48,872 nucleotides of DNA, from contig DVEB01000183.1 of the NCBI GenBank assembly GCA_015295905.1, positions 1-48,872 of the forward strand, written 5' to 3'. This stretch comes from Synechococcales cyanobacterium M55_K2018_004. GTDB taxonomy: Bacteria; Cyanobacteriota; Cyanobacteriia; Elainellales; Elainellaceae. Numbering within the stretch: the first letter of the stretch is position 1; every line of letters begins with the position of its first letter. Positions 26,020-34,958 of this stretch are shown one piece after another. Below the pieces are notes generated by a model, which worked only from the letters and a program-made list of their open reading frames with translations, made no database searches and had not been told where the DNA came from. A program made the position numbers and the translations under genes.

Positions 26020-27546
26020 ATGCTATCGCGGACGTGGAGTGCATCATTGCTGGGCATTGATGCTGTGAAGGTGGGGGTTGAGGTGGATATTGCAGGCGGC
26101 CTGCCGGGAATTGTGGTGGTGGGGCTGCCCGATACCGCTGTGCAAGAGTCGCGAGAACGAGTGAAAACAGCCCTGAAGAACGCGGGCTATGCCTTTCCGA
26201 TGCGGAAGGTGGTTGTAAACTTAACCCCAGCCGACTTGCGAAAAGAAGGGCCAAGCTTCGACCTGCCCATTAGTGTTGGGATTCTTGCCGCTTCCGAACA
26301 GGTCAGCCCTGCTTTGCTGGAACACTACCTATTTCTAGGAGAACTCTCACTGGATGGGGCATTGCGTCCGGTAGCAGGGGTGTTGGCGATCGCCGCCACC
26401 GCAAAACGCCTAGGCATCAAAGGTGTTGTTGTCCCGGCAGACAATGCTCGCGAAGCCGCTGTCGTCCAAGGCATCGATGTCTACGGCTTCCAACATCTGT
26501 CAGAGGTGGCAGACTTTTTGAACGAACCCAATCGCTATCAACCGCTGCAACTCGATGGACTGCAAGAACTCTCCCGCTCTCAAGCCCGTCCCCTCGACCT
26601 GAAAGACGTCAAAGGACAGGCGCATGCCCGTCGGGCGCTGGAGATCGCTGCTGCCGGAGGACACAACCTAATTTTTGTGGGGCCGCCTGGAAGTGGCAAG
26701 ACCATGCTGGCAAGACGGCTCCCTGGCATTCTGCCAGCCCTCAGCTTTGAGGAAGCCCTAGAGGTGACGCAGATCTACTCTGTTGCCGGTTTGCTGAAGG
26801 AGAAGGGAGCACTAGTGGGCGATCGCCCCTTCCGCAGTCCCCACCACTCTGCTTCTGGCCCCTCCCTCGTGGGTGGGGGCAGCTTTCCCCGCCCCGGTGA
26901 GATTTCCCTGGCCCACCGAGGGATTTTATTTCTTGACGAACTCACCGAGTTTAAGCGAGATGTGCTGGAATTCCTCCGGCAGCCCTTAGAAGACGGCTGT
27001 GTGACGATTTCACGCACGCGTCAGTCGGTCTTCTTCCCGGCGCAGTTCACCTTGGTGGCCAGCACGAACCCCTGTCCCTGCGGCTACTTTGGCGATACGG
27101 TGCAGCCCTGTACCTGTAGCCCCCGCCAGCGAGAGGCCTACTGGGCCAAGCTCTCTGGCCCCCTGATGGACCGGATTGACCTCCAGGTCGCAGTGAACCG
27201 CCTGAAGCCCGAAGAGATGGTGCAGCAGACCACTGGGGAGCCTTCCAAAACAGTGCGAGAGCGGGTGGAACAAGCGCGCGATCGTGCCCGTCATCGCTTC
27301 CAGCAGGACAACCTGCGCTGCAACGCCGAAATGCAGAGCCGCCACCTGAAACAATGGTGTGCCCTCGATGACGCCACCCGCACTTTGCTAGAGAACGCCA
27401 TCCGCAAGCTTGGCCTCTCGGCTCGTGCCACCGATCGCATTTTGAAAGTAGGCAGGACGATTGCGGATTTGGCCGGCGATGAGCAGGTGCAAACTCCCCA
27501 TATTGCGGAAGCGATTCAATATCGCACCATCGATCGGATGCAGTAA
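26020..27546 (+). CDS. YifB/ComM family Mg-chelatase-like AAA+ ATPase
   Basis: A 508-residue protein with the three-part ComM layout. A Lon-protease-like N-terminal domain (MLSRTWSASLLGIDAVKVGV) comes first. Then an AAA+ core with Walker A GPPGSGKT near residue 224, Walker B ILFLDELTEF and the GHNLIFV lead-in, and a C-terminal Mg-chelatase lid with CPCGYFGD and DRIDLQV. ComM is a hexameric helicase that drives branch migration during natural transformation. This suggests, but does not prove, DNA uptake competence. GGGAG lies 9 bases before the ATG. A family 1 element lies shortly after its stop. Confidence 0.92.
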   Translation: MLSRTWSASLLGIDAVKVGVEVDIAGGLPGIVVVGLPDTAVQESRERVKTALKNAGYAFPMRKVVVNLTPADLRKEGPSFDLPISVGILAASEQVSPALLEHYLFLGELSLDGALRPVAGVLAIAATAKRLGIKGVVVPADNAREAAVVQGIDVYGFQHLSEVADFLNEPNRYQPLQLDGLQELSRSQARPLDLKDVKGQAHARRALEIAAAGGHNLIFVGPPGSGKTMLARRLPGILPALSFEEALEVTQIYSVAGLLKEKGALVGDRPFRSPHHSASGPSLVGGGSFPRPGEISLAHRGILFLDELTEFKRDVLEFLRQPLEDGCVTISRTRQSVFFPAQFTLVASTNPCPCGYFGDTVQPCTCSPRQREAYWAKLSGPLMDRIDLQVAVNRLKPEEMVQQTTGEPSKTVRERVEQARDRARHRFQQDNLRCNAEMQSRHLKQWCALDDATRTLLENAIRKLGLSARATDRILKVGRTIADLAGDEQVQTPHIAEAIQYRTIDRMQ

Positions 27547-27577
27547 GCCGATTCTAGAAATCTAGAGATGCTAAGGA

Positions 27578-27675
27578 TAACGTCAGTTCTGGTTCAGCGG
27601 GTTTTGGGGCACCGCGCCGGGTGCGGCGACACGCACGGACAATCAAGCGTTTCAGCTTGTTCGGAATTCACGTTA
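27578..27675 (+). repeat. Family 1 element, internally deleted (98 bp)
   Basis: Both ends are intact (TAACGTCAGTTCTGGTTCAG and GGAATTCACGTTA) but the right arm of hairpin i and part of hairpin ii are lost. Its last bases TTA at 27673-27675 are the stop codon of riboflavin synthase on the minus strand. Confidence 0.8.
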
Positions 27676-28389
27676 GAGATAACCATGGTCTGCCAAAAAC
27701 TCTAACGAAATGCCGCCATCGGGCGATCGCACCAACCGCTCTTCCAGTTCAGCCACTGGGTCATTGGGGGAAACTGGGTCATTGGAGGAAATCGTCCCCA
27801 GCCGGAGAAATTTCTCAACGTATTTGCCCAACACATCCCCTTCCAGGTTCACCGGGTGACCGGGTTGCAGCACTCCCAGGTTGGTCTCAGCGTAGGTAAG
27901 GGGAATCACCGCCACCTGAAACCAACTCCCGACCGCATCACAGTGTGCCACCGTTAGGCTGATACCATTCACTGCAATGCTGCCCTTTGGCACAATGTAG
28001 CGTGACACACGCAGATCGTCCGTCGTGAACGTCATCTCCCAGGCATTTGCCGCCTGCACAGAAGACTCCAGATAGCCCACGCCATCAACGTGGCCTGTGA
28101 CGAAGTGCCCCCCCAACTTGCTGCCAACTCGCAGCGAAGGCTCTAGGTTGACCAGCGCACCATCCCGTCGTCCGAGGGTGCTGCGGCGCAGGGTTTCGGG
28201 GGAAACAGCGGCAATGAACCCATCCTCCAAAATTTCGGTGACGGTGAGGCAGACGCCATCGACAGCCACGCTGTCTCCTAGGGTGAGGGAAGGCAGAATC
28301 GCTTCCGGTGTTGTGGCACAGGTGATGCGGACGGTTTCAGCGTCGCGGAGATGGAGGTAGCCAGTGGCTTGGATGAGGCCAGTGAACAT
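27673..28389 (-). CDS. ribE: Riboflavin synthase alpha chain
   Basis: A 238-residue riboflavin synthase, joining two molecules of 6,7-dimethyl-8-ribityllumazine to give riboflavin. It has the two lumazine-binding repeats: MFTGLIQATGYL to GVCLTVTEILEDGF, and GHFVTGHVDGVG to GISLTVAHCD. It is longer than usual because of a tail (SSNDPVSPNDPVAELEERLV, then ending SLEFLADHGYL). Part of this tail comes from an 18-base tandem duplication near 27757-27792. The terminal SLEFLAxxGYL is common in cyanobacteria. The stop codon TAA is the TAACGT end of the adjoining family 1 element. No FMN riboswitch is seen upstream. Confidence 0.94.
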   Translation of the reverse strand: MFTGLIQATGYLHLRDAETVRITCATTPEAILPSLTLGDSVAVDGVCLTVTEILEDGFIAAVSPETLRRSTLGRRDGALVNLEPSLRVGSKLGGHFVTGHVDGVGYLESSVQAANAWEMTFTTDDLRVSRYIVPKGSIAVNGISLTVAHCDAVGSWFQVAVIPLTYAETNLGVLQPGHPVNLEGDVLGKYVEKFLRLGTISSNDPVSPNDPVAELEERLVRSPDGGISLEFLADHGYL

Positions 28390-28849
28390 AGGTGAAGGGA
28401 GTGAGGTTAGTAGGGAGCGATCGCTTCGTTAAAGTTTCCAGATTGAAGCTATGGTTGGGCATCCAGATCGGGGCATACTGGTGTTCAATAAAGACATCCC
28501 GTGCTTGACGAGTTCGCTAATCTAGATCTTGTCATACCCATGGGATGTCTGACTCAGTGACGCATCGTGTGATCCCCCTGGTGCCCCCACCCCAGAGGTC
28601 AGGAATGCAAACCGATCGGGCTGGAACAATGACGACGTTTCAGCGAGAATCTTTGCAGTCCTAAGTTCTGGCTTTCCTCTCTCGATTTCCACCTGTACGT
28701 GTCTATCCAGCTCGATGGCAAACAGTCATGCCAGACGGCCACGCAAGAAAGCCAGTCCGTTTGTTACGGTGTATTCGTCAGGATCAATAGATTATAGATT
28801 CACCTCCCTCCTACTACCCTTCGCTTAACGGATTCTAGAGGCTACGCAC
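28390..28849. other. Divergent intergenic region between ribE and the bifunctional nuclease gene
   Basis: About 460 bases without an open frame worth calling. It has no family 1-3 repeat. I see no recognisable riboswitch or tRNA. An unannotated small RNA is possible given the length, but the sequence alone does not show one. Confidence 0.5.
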
Positions 28850-29353
28850 ATGATCGAGATGAAGGTCGCTGGAATTGCTCTTGAGGCAGCTACCCGCAGC
28901 CCGATTATCCTTCTGAGGGATGCGACAGAACGGCGGCAATTGCCCATCTACATTGGGCAAGACCAGGCTAGGGCAATCCTGAGCGTGCTCGAAAACCAAA
29001 CACCACCCCGCCCGCTCACCCATGACCTGTTCGTCAATCTGCTGGACGAATGGGACATGGTGGTTGAACGGGTTGTCATCCATTCCCTGCAAGACAACAC
29101 TTTCTTTGCTATCCTTACCGTCCGCCAGGGTGAAACCAAGAAGGAAATTGATGCTCGTCCCAGTGACGCGATCGCTATCGCCCTCCGCACCCGCAGTCCC
29201 ATCTGGGTGATGGAAGAGGTGCTGGCAGATGCCTCCATCCCGGTTGACCGTGATGCAGATGAAGCAGAAAGCAAGGCTTTTCGTGATTTTCTAGCCAACC
29301 TGCGACCTGAGGATTTAATCCAGCGAGGTCGGTTGAAAGAGAACGAAAGCTAG
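28850..29353 (+). CDS. Bifunctional nuclease family (BFN, DUF151) protein
   Basis: A 167-residue protein of the bifunctional nuclease family, whose plant members have DNase and RNase activity and whose bacterial members are linked to stress responses. Characteristic blocks are LPIYIGQDQARAI, RPLTHDLFVNLLDE, TFFAILTV, and IDARPSDAIAIALRT with the conserved RPSDA. The C-terminal part has a short acidic linker (PVDRDADEAESKAF) and FRDFLANLRPEDL. The ATG start agrees with the family's MIEMxVxGI beginning. The aldo/keto reductase gene follows 84 bases downstream in the same direction. Confidence 0.92.
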   Translation: MIEMKVAGIALEAATRSPIILLRDATERRQLPIYIGQDQARAILSVLENQTPPRPLTHDLFVNLLDEWDMVVERVVIHSLQDNTFFAILTVRQGETKKEIDARPSDAIAIALRTRSPIWVMEEVLADASIPVDRDADEAESKAFRDFLANLRPEDLIQRGRLKENES

Positions 29354-29437
29354 AGGGCAGGGAAAGTGGGTAACGTCGTTCTTACCGCCCACCCCCGCCC
29401 TCGCCTCCCCCCTCTCCCCTTCCCTACAGAGCAGTCC

Positions 29438-30568
29438 ATGCAACTCAGACGATTTGGCCGAACGGAGTTGCAGGTCTCCGTCTTTTCGCTGGGAACAATG
29501 CGATACTTGGCCTCTCAGGAGGGAGCGATCGCCACCATCCGAGCAGGGGTCGAGCTTGGCATCAACCATTTGGAAACGGCGCAAGGCTATGGCAACAGCG
29601 AAGCCTATCTTGGTGAGGCTTTGCGTCGAGGCGTGGGCCGCCCTCGCTCAGACCTGATTGTTACAACGAAAATTCCGCCTGCAAAAGATGCCCGGTCAAT
29701 GGCAGCGAGTATTGAGCGATCGCTACAACGGTTAGGGGTGGATGTAATCGATTGCCTTGCCATCCACGGCATCAATACTTGGGAGCACCTAGCACTAGTC
29801 GAGCATCCTGATGGGTGTATGGCCGCAGTGCGAGCGGCGATCGCGGCTGGCAAGGTTCGTCACGTAGGGTTTTCCACCCATGCGCCCCTGGAGATCATTT
29901 TGAGGGCGATCGCCACTGACCAGTTTGAATTTGTCAACCTGCATTATTACTTCTTCAACCAACGCAACGCAGCGGCAGTAGAACTGGCCCATCAGAGAGA
30001 TATGGGTGTGTTCATTATCTCCCCTGCTGACAAAGGCGGGATGCTCTACACCCCCCCTGAACAACTGCGCCACCTCTGCGAACCTTACTCGCCCCTGCAC
30101 CTGAGCTACCGATTTTTGCTCAGCGATCCACGGGTGACAACGCTAAGTATTGGGCCTGCAAATCCTCAGGAACTAGAGGAACCCCTGGCCGTCTCGCAGC
30201 AAACCCAACCTCTGAGCTTGACAGAAAAACAACGTCTGGAAACCCTGCTCCAGCACCAGCGCTCTGTGCTTGGAGCCGACCGGTGTAGCCAGTGTTTCCA
30301 ATGCTTGCCTTGCCCAGAGCAGATTAATATTCCAGAAGTGCTACGGCTGCGGAACCTGGCGATCGCCTACAACATGACCGACTTTGGCAAATACCGCTAT
30401 GGTATGTTTGAGAACGCTGGCCACTGGTTTCCTGGCCGGAGGGGCGATCGCTGTACTGAGTGTGGTGATTGTCTGCCCCGCTGTCCGGAACAGTTAGAGA
30501 TTCCCCGACTATTGAGGGATACCCATGAACGGTTGGGAGGCAAACCTCGTCGGCGACTCTGGGAGTAA
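29438..30568 (+). CDS. Aldo/keto reductase with C-terminal two-cluster Fe-S ferredoxin domain
   Basis: A 376-residue protein: an AKR TIM barrel (residues 1-270) fused to a ferredoxin-type tail. In the barrel, Tyr (ETAQGYGNSE), Lys (IVTTKIPPA) and His (LAIHGIN) of the catalytic tetrad are present. The Asp normally before TA is Glu here (NHLETAQ). The tail carries two cysteine clusters, CSQCFQCLPCP and CTECGDCLPRCP, each fit for a 4Fe-4S centre. It probably passes electrons between NAD(P)H-type chemistry and ferredoxin-like clusters; the substrate is unknown. The ATG at 29438 is preferred over a GTG at 29366, whose extra 24 residues are proline-rich and non-conserved in look. Confidence 0.88.
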   Translation: MQLRRFGRTELQVSVFSLGTMRYLASQEGAIATIRAGVELGINHLETAQGYGNSEAYLGEALRRGVGRPRSDLIVTTKIPPAKDARSMAASIERSLQRLGVDVIDCLAIHGINTWEHLALVEHPDGCMAAVRAAIAAGKVRHVGFSTHAPLEIILRAIATDQFEFVNLHYYFFNQRNAAAVELAHQRDMGVFIISPADKGGMLYTPPEQLRHLCEPYSPLHLSYRFLLSDPRVTTLSIGPANPQELEEPLAVSQQTQPLSLTEKQRLETLLQHQRSVLGADRCSQCFQCLPCPEQINIPEVLRLRNLAIAYNMTDFGKYRYGMFENAGHWFPGRRGDRCTECGDCLPRCPEQLEIPRLLRDTHERLGGKPRRRLWE

Positions 30569-30636
30569 CGCGAGTTCGACGAGGGTTTTTTGTAGGCAGA
30601 GGTTGGGCCTACGAGGCCAAGATTGCAAGGACACAC

Positions 30637-31329
30637 CTATTTCGTTAAGCCGTGCTCCAGCGCATAGCGAACGAGCTCGGTGCGGCTGTTTGTCCCCGTT
30701 TTACTAAATAAACGACTGACGTACTTCTCTACATTGCGAACACTGGTGTCGAGTTGACGAGCGATCTCTTTGTTCATCAATCCTTCAGCCACTCGCTCCA
30801 GGACGCTCTGCTCACGCGGGGTGAGGTCGATCTTGATGGGCGCTGGAGTTTGTGCGATCGACCCGCGTTGGTTCAGCATGGCGCGGATCTCGGCAATTTG
30901 GCGGGCCATCTCAGCAATATCGGGGGTTTCGCTGTCGCTGGCAGCACGGTTCAGGGCAGCCCGACGTTCGAGCAGGCTGTTGACAATCGCCACTAGTTCT
31001 TCTGGGTCAAAGGGTTTTGGCAGGTAGGCATCACAACCTGCGGTGTAGCCCTGGATGCGATCGCTCGTCATCCCTCGTGCTGTTAGGAAGATCACAGGCA
31101 AGGTCTCAAATCGAGGGTCATCTCGCATCTGCTTCAGAAATTGGTAGCCATCTACCTGCGGCATCATGATGTCAGTAATCACCAGGTCAGGCAAACTTTG
31201 CTGCAATAAATCCCAACCGTCGCGGGCATTGCTGGCAGTTTGCACCGTAAAGCCACTGTCCTCTAAGTATGCTTGCACCGCCTGACGCAATCCTGGCTCA
31301 TCATCTACCAACAAAATTTGTCCCGCCAC
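30637..31329 (-). CDS. NarL/LuxR-type response regulator (Ycf29-like)
   Basis: A 230-residue two-component regulator. The receiver domain (1-125) has the acidic pair Asp9-Asp10, phospho-acceptor Asp53 in LVITDIMMPQVDG, and Lys in YLPKPFDPEEL. A linker leads to a LuxR-type helix-turn-helix (LTPREQSVLERVAEGLMNKE, then NVEKYVSRLFSKTGTNSR). The sequence resembles the Ycf29 regulators of cyanobacteria and red-algal plastids; that subfamily call is tentative. The start is GTG at 31329, with GGAGGAAG just upstream. No histidine kinase gene is adjacent, so the signal is unknown. Confidence 0.9.
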   Translation of the reverse strand: MAGQILLVDDEPGLRQAVQAYLEDSGFTVQTASNARDGWDLLQQSLPDLVITDIMMPQVDGYQFLKQMRDDPRFETLPVIFLTARGMTSDRIQGYTAGCDAYLPKPFDPEELVAIVNSLLERRAALNRAASDSETPDIAEMARQIAEIRAMLNQRGSIAQTPAPIKIDLTPREQSVLERVAEGLMNKEIARQLDTSVRNVEKYVSRLFSKTGTNSRTELVRYALEHGLTK

Positions 31330-31457
31330 GACACTTCCTCCAATCCATCTGATTCCAACTCTAGCAAGTTCTAATCAGCAAACAAGCACGATAGCAAGAA
31401 CACGCTAAACCAATCACTGAACCGATACCAGTACAAAGCTTGCTCTCTAAAAAGAAC

Positions 31458-31525
31458 GTACGTCAGTTTTGATTAAGAGGGATTTGGGGCACCGCGCCGG
31501 GTGCGGTGCCCCAAATCCCTCTTAA
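31458..31525 (+). repeat. Family 1 element, left half with a perfect 23-bp stem
   Basis: Left end TACGTCAGTTTTGATTAAG, then hairpin i extended to a perfect 23-bp stem (31473-31495 with 31503-31525) around GCCGGGT. Here GGGTTTTGG of other copies reads GGGATTTGG and the opposite arm reads CCAAATCCC, a compensating change. It lies between the CBS gene stop and the regulator gene. Confidence 0.8.
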
Positions 31526-31582
31526 CCTAGATTGATGCTCACGCGGGAGCCAACAGAGCCTAACCCCTGATTGCCTCAGTCC

Positions 31583-32209
31583 CTACCCACTACACCAGTT
31601 GCGGTAGAGCCTTGCTTCCATTGCTTCTGGGAACTCCTCGCAGAAGGCTTCAAAGGCGGTTTTCTCCAGCACAATGCCCTGTTGAAAGGCAGCTTCAGCT
31701 TGCAGTTCATCCACCGTTGCCCAGGCATTGAGGCAGGCTTCAGACGTGGGGCCCTGCTCGTCGCAGAGTCGTCGGGCTAGAGCGATCGCCTCATCTACTT
31801 TTTGGCCTAAGCTAACCTCACGTGGTTCCTCGATAAAGTTACTTTTGGTCAGGATGTCAGAGACGGAAATGACCCCCAACAGGGTGCCCTGAATGACGGG
31901 CGCAATGCGCAGTCGGTGGTTGGCGAACAACCGCGCGACATACTCCACCCCCAGTTCTGGGTTGACCACTATGCAGGGCTTGGTCATGATCTCGTAGACA
32001 CGCATCTTGCGGGGGTCTTTGCCTAGTGCGGCCACCTTATACACAATATCGGTCTCGGAAATGATGCCGTAGGCATCTTGATCGTGCTGCCGCTCAACGA
32101 TGAGCGATCGCCACCCCCGTTCCTTCATCAGCAGGACAGCCTCTGCCACCGTCGCAGAACTCCCAATAGTGGCAACATCACGAGTCATAATATCTGCTGC
32201 TTTCAACAT
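31583..32209 (-). CDS. CBS-domain pair protein
   Basis: A 208-residue protein with two CBS motifs. One is MLKAADIMTRDVATIGSSAT with AVLLMKERGWRSLIV and GIISETDIVYKV. The other is MRVYEIMTKPCIVVNPELGV with ARLFANHRLRIAPVI and GVISVSDILTKS. Such Bateman modules bind adenosine nucleotides or metals and sense energy state. No enzymatic domain is attached; the remaining C-terminal 75 residues are helical (QKVDEAIALARRLCDE). The ATG at 32209 follows AGGGGTGAG at ideal spacing, so the upstream TTG at 32227 is discarded. The role is probably regulatory, in the cytosol. Confidence 0.88.
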   Translation of the reverse strand: MLKAADIMTRDVATIGSSATVAEAVLLMKERGWRSLIVERQHDQDAYGIISETDIVYKVAALGKDPRKMRVYEIMTKPCIVVNPELGVEYVARLFANHRLRIAPVIQGTLLGVISVSDILTKSNFIEEPREVSLGQKVDEAIALARRLCDEQGPTSEACLNAWATVDELQAEAAFQQGIVLEKTAFEAFCEEFPEAMEARLYRNWCSG

Positions 32210-32302
32210 CAAAGTCTCACCCCTCAACGGCTGTGAAAGAACTAGCGCTATTCCTCATTGTTGTGATGTCGATGGCCTGAAACGTAAACTCAATCACAAA
32301 AA

Positions 32303-32995
32303 TTAAGGGTTAGTGTCTTCAACCATTTGCTGAGGGGGGCCTGCATGGTTGCGGCGCTCAGCGATCTCCGCTGCAAATTTGGTCAGCAATTCCGGCGAGG
32401 GTTCAGTCTCCTGCCAGGAGGGGCGAGCTTGGAGGCGATCGCACCAGGCTTGCAGGCGAGGAAATTCGGCAAAGGAAAAGCCAAGCGTTGCCAAGCGTGG
32501 GACAGAGACTCCTGCTACCACGTCTGCTAGGGTAAGGTATTTCCCACCAAAGTAGGGATGATCGTCCAACTGCTGTTCAAAAAACTGAAGCACTCGCCGG
32601 GTTTTGCGGTGGGCTTGCTCCAGCTTCAGGGAGTCCACCACTGCCATGCCCAAGTCGTGTTCCACCAAAGGGCGCATGGCGGGCGCTAGTTCGTTTACCG
32701 TGACCATTTCCACCATACGGACAAGCGCCAGTGACCGCCGTTCTGTTGGCAGCATAGCCGGGATGGGGTGAGCCGTCTCCAGATAGTCCAAGATGGCTAG
32801 TGATTCAAACAGATGGAGGTCCTCATCCACTAGTGCGGGGACGTGGTGGAAGGGATTAATGGCTAAAAATTCAGGTTGAAACTGATCCCCATCTAACCGC
32901 AGTTCTATCAGTTCAAAGGGGAGCGCTTTTTCCAACAGCGTAATCCAGACCCGCCGCGCTGCTGGAGACAGGGGATGGTAGTAGAGCTTCAGCAT
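32303..32995 (-). CDS. Glutathione S-transferase family protein
   Basis: A 230-residue GST. The thioredoxin-like N-terminal domain (MLKLYYHPLSPAARRVWITL) includes the NPFHHVPALVD cis-Pro loop and LFESLAILDYLE, the Glu-Ser pair that binds the glutathione gamma-glutamyl group. The all-helical C-terminal domain has YFGGKYLTLADVVAGVSVPR, the folding N-capping motif. SPAARRV offers a Ser as possible active residue. The role is thiol conjugation or isomerisation; the substrate is unknown. About the last 25 residues are a non-conserved-looking tail. Confidence 0.9.
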   Translation of the reverse strand: MLKLYYHPLSPAARRVWITLLEKALPFELIELRLDGDQFQPEFLAINPFHHVPALVDEDLHLFESLAILDYLETAHPIPAMLPTERRSLALVRMVEMVTVNELAPAMRPLVEHDLGMAVVDSLKLEQAHRKTRRVLQFFEQQLDDHPYFGGKYLTLADVVAGVSVPRLATLGFSFAEFPRLQAWCDRLQARPSWQETEPSPELLTKFAAEIAERRNHAGPPQQMVEDTNP

Positions 32996-33165
32996 AGGTC
33001 AGCCTCTGGAGCAAGGATCCGGTGAAAGGATCCAATCAAGTCAAGAAAAGATTAGTAATGAAAAGATTTTTAGCGAGAGATGCCGGGTGTTTCAAACACT
33101 ATAGGGGGGTGCAGGGCTAGGCTCCGAGCTCAACATCTCGTCTGGATTAATCTGAGCCACAGTGT

Positions 33166-33831
33166 TCAGGGCCGGGGCGATCGCGAGCGCAGCAACCAGA
33201 CCAGTGCAGTTCCAGTAATGACCCCAATCATCGTACCGCTTGCTACTCCCGTGAGGACGCCAATCAGGGTACTTTTCAGCGTAGAAGTTGCTTGCTGCGT
33301 CAAGCCTGCCCCGATAAAGGCAATCGGTAGACCCACCGCCCAAGCGATCACATTCGCCCCTACCCACAGGGTTGCCCGCTGATAGACCCGCCGTAGCACA
33401 GTCCACTGAGCAAACCCCAGTACCAGCCCAATCCAGGCTCCCAGCAGGGCGATCGCAGGCAACACGCTGCCGCGATAATCGGTTTCCCCAAAATAGGTCA
33501 GCGCCAGTAGGACACTGACTAGCACACCCACGACCCAGGCCACCAGCGACCCCCCGACGGTTGCTAGGATCCATCCTTCTGAGTGGGGAATACGTCGCCG
33601 CAGCACTAACCATTGTGCCACGCCTAAAATGGCGCCGTAGACCACGCCGATACTAGCGACCAGGGCTTCTCGCAGCCGACTCGCCTCCACCGTAGGCAGA
33701 AAAGTCGCTGCCAGGGCGATCGCCCCAATGCCCAACACCTCAGCAACCATCGTGGCCACTACCCACTGCTCCCAGAGCGCCATTTCGCGCCATTTTTGCT
33801 GTGCCAGAATAGTTGCCTCCCGCTCAGTCAA
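33166..33831 (-). CDS. Polytopic membrane protein with internal repeats
   Basis: A 221-residue hypothetical protein with about six membrane segments. The pattern GxxxGxxQWxVLRR occurs twice (GAILGVAQWLVLRRRI; IGLVLGFAQWTVLRRVY), each followed by a helix starting ILATVGGSLVAWVVG or VGANVIAWAVGLP. A third, worn unit is near the end (SGTMIGVITGTALVWLLR). Thus the protein seems built from duplicated two-helix units, a style common in cyanobacterial unknowns. The start at 33831 is a TTG without a good ribosome site; the ATG at 33783 (MALWEQWVVATM) is a plausible alternative. The function is unknown. Confidence 0.72.
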   Translation of the reverse strand: MTEREATILAQQKWREMALWEQWVVATMVAEVLGIGAIALAATFLPTVEASRLREALVASIGVVYGAILGVAQWLVLRRRIPHSEGWILATVGGSLVAWVVGVLVSVLLALTYFGETDYRGSVLPAIALLGAWIGLVLGFAQWTVLRRVYQRATLWVGANVIAWAVGLPIAFIGAGLTQQATSTLKSTLIGVLTGVASGTMIGVITGTALVWLLRSRSPRP

Positions 33832-33994
33832 TGATTTATATCCGCATCATAGAAAAAGCGGACGGCATTGGCGATCGCCCCGTAAGAAACCTTTAACAAG
33901 ACCCTGTGTTAGCCCAACGTGATTGCGCCAACCCACAAGCCTGGCAGGAATTTGTAACAATAGGCTTAATTCTAAGCAGAGGTTTTCGCGATTC

Positions 33995-34792
33995 ATGCTG
34001 GAGCTATACCAATTTGAATTCTCTCACTACTGTGAGAAAGTCCGGCTGATCCTGGACTACAAGGGGCTACCCTACCGCAAGATTGAAGTCGTTCCTGGTA
34101 TTGGACAACTGGATGTCTATCGACTCTCTGGCCAGCGGCAGGTTCCCGTCCTTAAGGATGGCAATGAGGTGATTGCCGACTCAACTGCGATCGCCGAATA
34201 CCTCGACAGGAAATACCCCGATCGCCCTATCATTCCCAGCGATCCCCGGCAAAAAGGACTATGTTTGATGATTGAGCAGTGGGCCGATGAGTCCATTGGG
34301 TTGAATGCCCGTAAGTGCTTGATCGGTGCTCTCAGCAACAACCCTAGCTTGCGGCAAGCATTTCTGCCTGCAACCACGCCAGAGGTGGTGAAGACGTTCC
34401 TTGGGGTAGTCCCCAATCAACTGTTTGGCTTCCTGGAACTGGGAGCCGGACTTACCCCCAACGCCCTCAAAACCGCAACGGAGGCGATGAAGCGTGACCT
34501 CACTGCTCTCTGCTTCATCCTTATGGAGCAACCCTACCTAGTCACCGACCACCCCACCCTAGCGGACTTTGCGGTTGCAGGTCTATCCATGTACCTCAAG
34601 TTTCCAGCCGGCAACTACCTCGATATTCCCGCCGCCCTAAAGGGCCAAGGTGTATCGGGGATCGCCGATGTGGGTGTGTTCGAGCCGTTCTTTAGCTGGC
34701 GCGATCGCCTCTATGCCGAGTTCCGGTCTACCTTGGCCACTCCCCCTACACCCTCAGGGAGCGATCGCCCCACGTCGATCAACATCGAGTAG
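33995..34792 (+). CDS. Glutathione S-transferase-like protein with glutaredoxin-type N-terminus
   Basis: A 265-residue protein. MLELYQFEFSHYCEKVRLIL is a thioredoxin-fold start with a Cys (SHYCEKV) at the active position, as in omega-class and glutaredoxin-like GSTs. GQRQVPVLKDG is the cis-Pro loop and IADSTAIAEYLDRKYPDRP the gamma-Glu binding site. The C-terminal helical domain includes VTDHPTLADFAVAGLSMYLK. The cysteine suggests deglutathionylation or dehydroascorbate-type activity rather than conjugation. The ATG at 33995 is chosen, with AGAGG upstream; the ATG at 33923 would prepend 24 unrelated residues. Confidence 0.88.
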   Translation: MLELYQFEFSHYCEKVRLILDYKGLPYRKIEVVPGIGQLDVYRLSGQRQVPVLKDGNEVIADSTAIAEYLDRKYPDRPIIPSDPRQKGLCLMIEQWADESIGLNARKCLIGALSNNPSLRQAFLPATTPEVVKTFLGVVPNQLFGFLELGAGLTPNALKTATEAMKRDLTALCFILMEQPYLVTDHPTLADFAVAGLSMYLKFPAGNYLDIPAALKGQGVSGIADVGVFEPFFSWRDRLYAEFRSTLATPPTPSGSDRPTSINIE

Positions 34793-34958
34793 GCTGTTGA
34801 CCTGCCTTGTCGCCTAGCAACACCGTACACCAAGGCATCTCCTCAAGCATTCATGCAGGAGAGTTCGTGCTTCAGAGTGGCCGATCTAGCCGCCTGGAGT
34901 GGTGTGGTGGACTATGACCATAACACTGCTTCCTTAAGCTGTAGGATCTTGCCCTGCC

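Noticed and set aside
28390-28500. FMN riboswitch before riboflavin synthase
   Set aside because: None of the conserved FMN-element blocks is present in the upstream region on the minus strand.
28500-28520. TTGACG with TAATCT as a promoter before the bifunctional nuclease gene
   Set aside because: The spacing between the two boxes is only about 9 bases and the site is over 300 bases from the gene.
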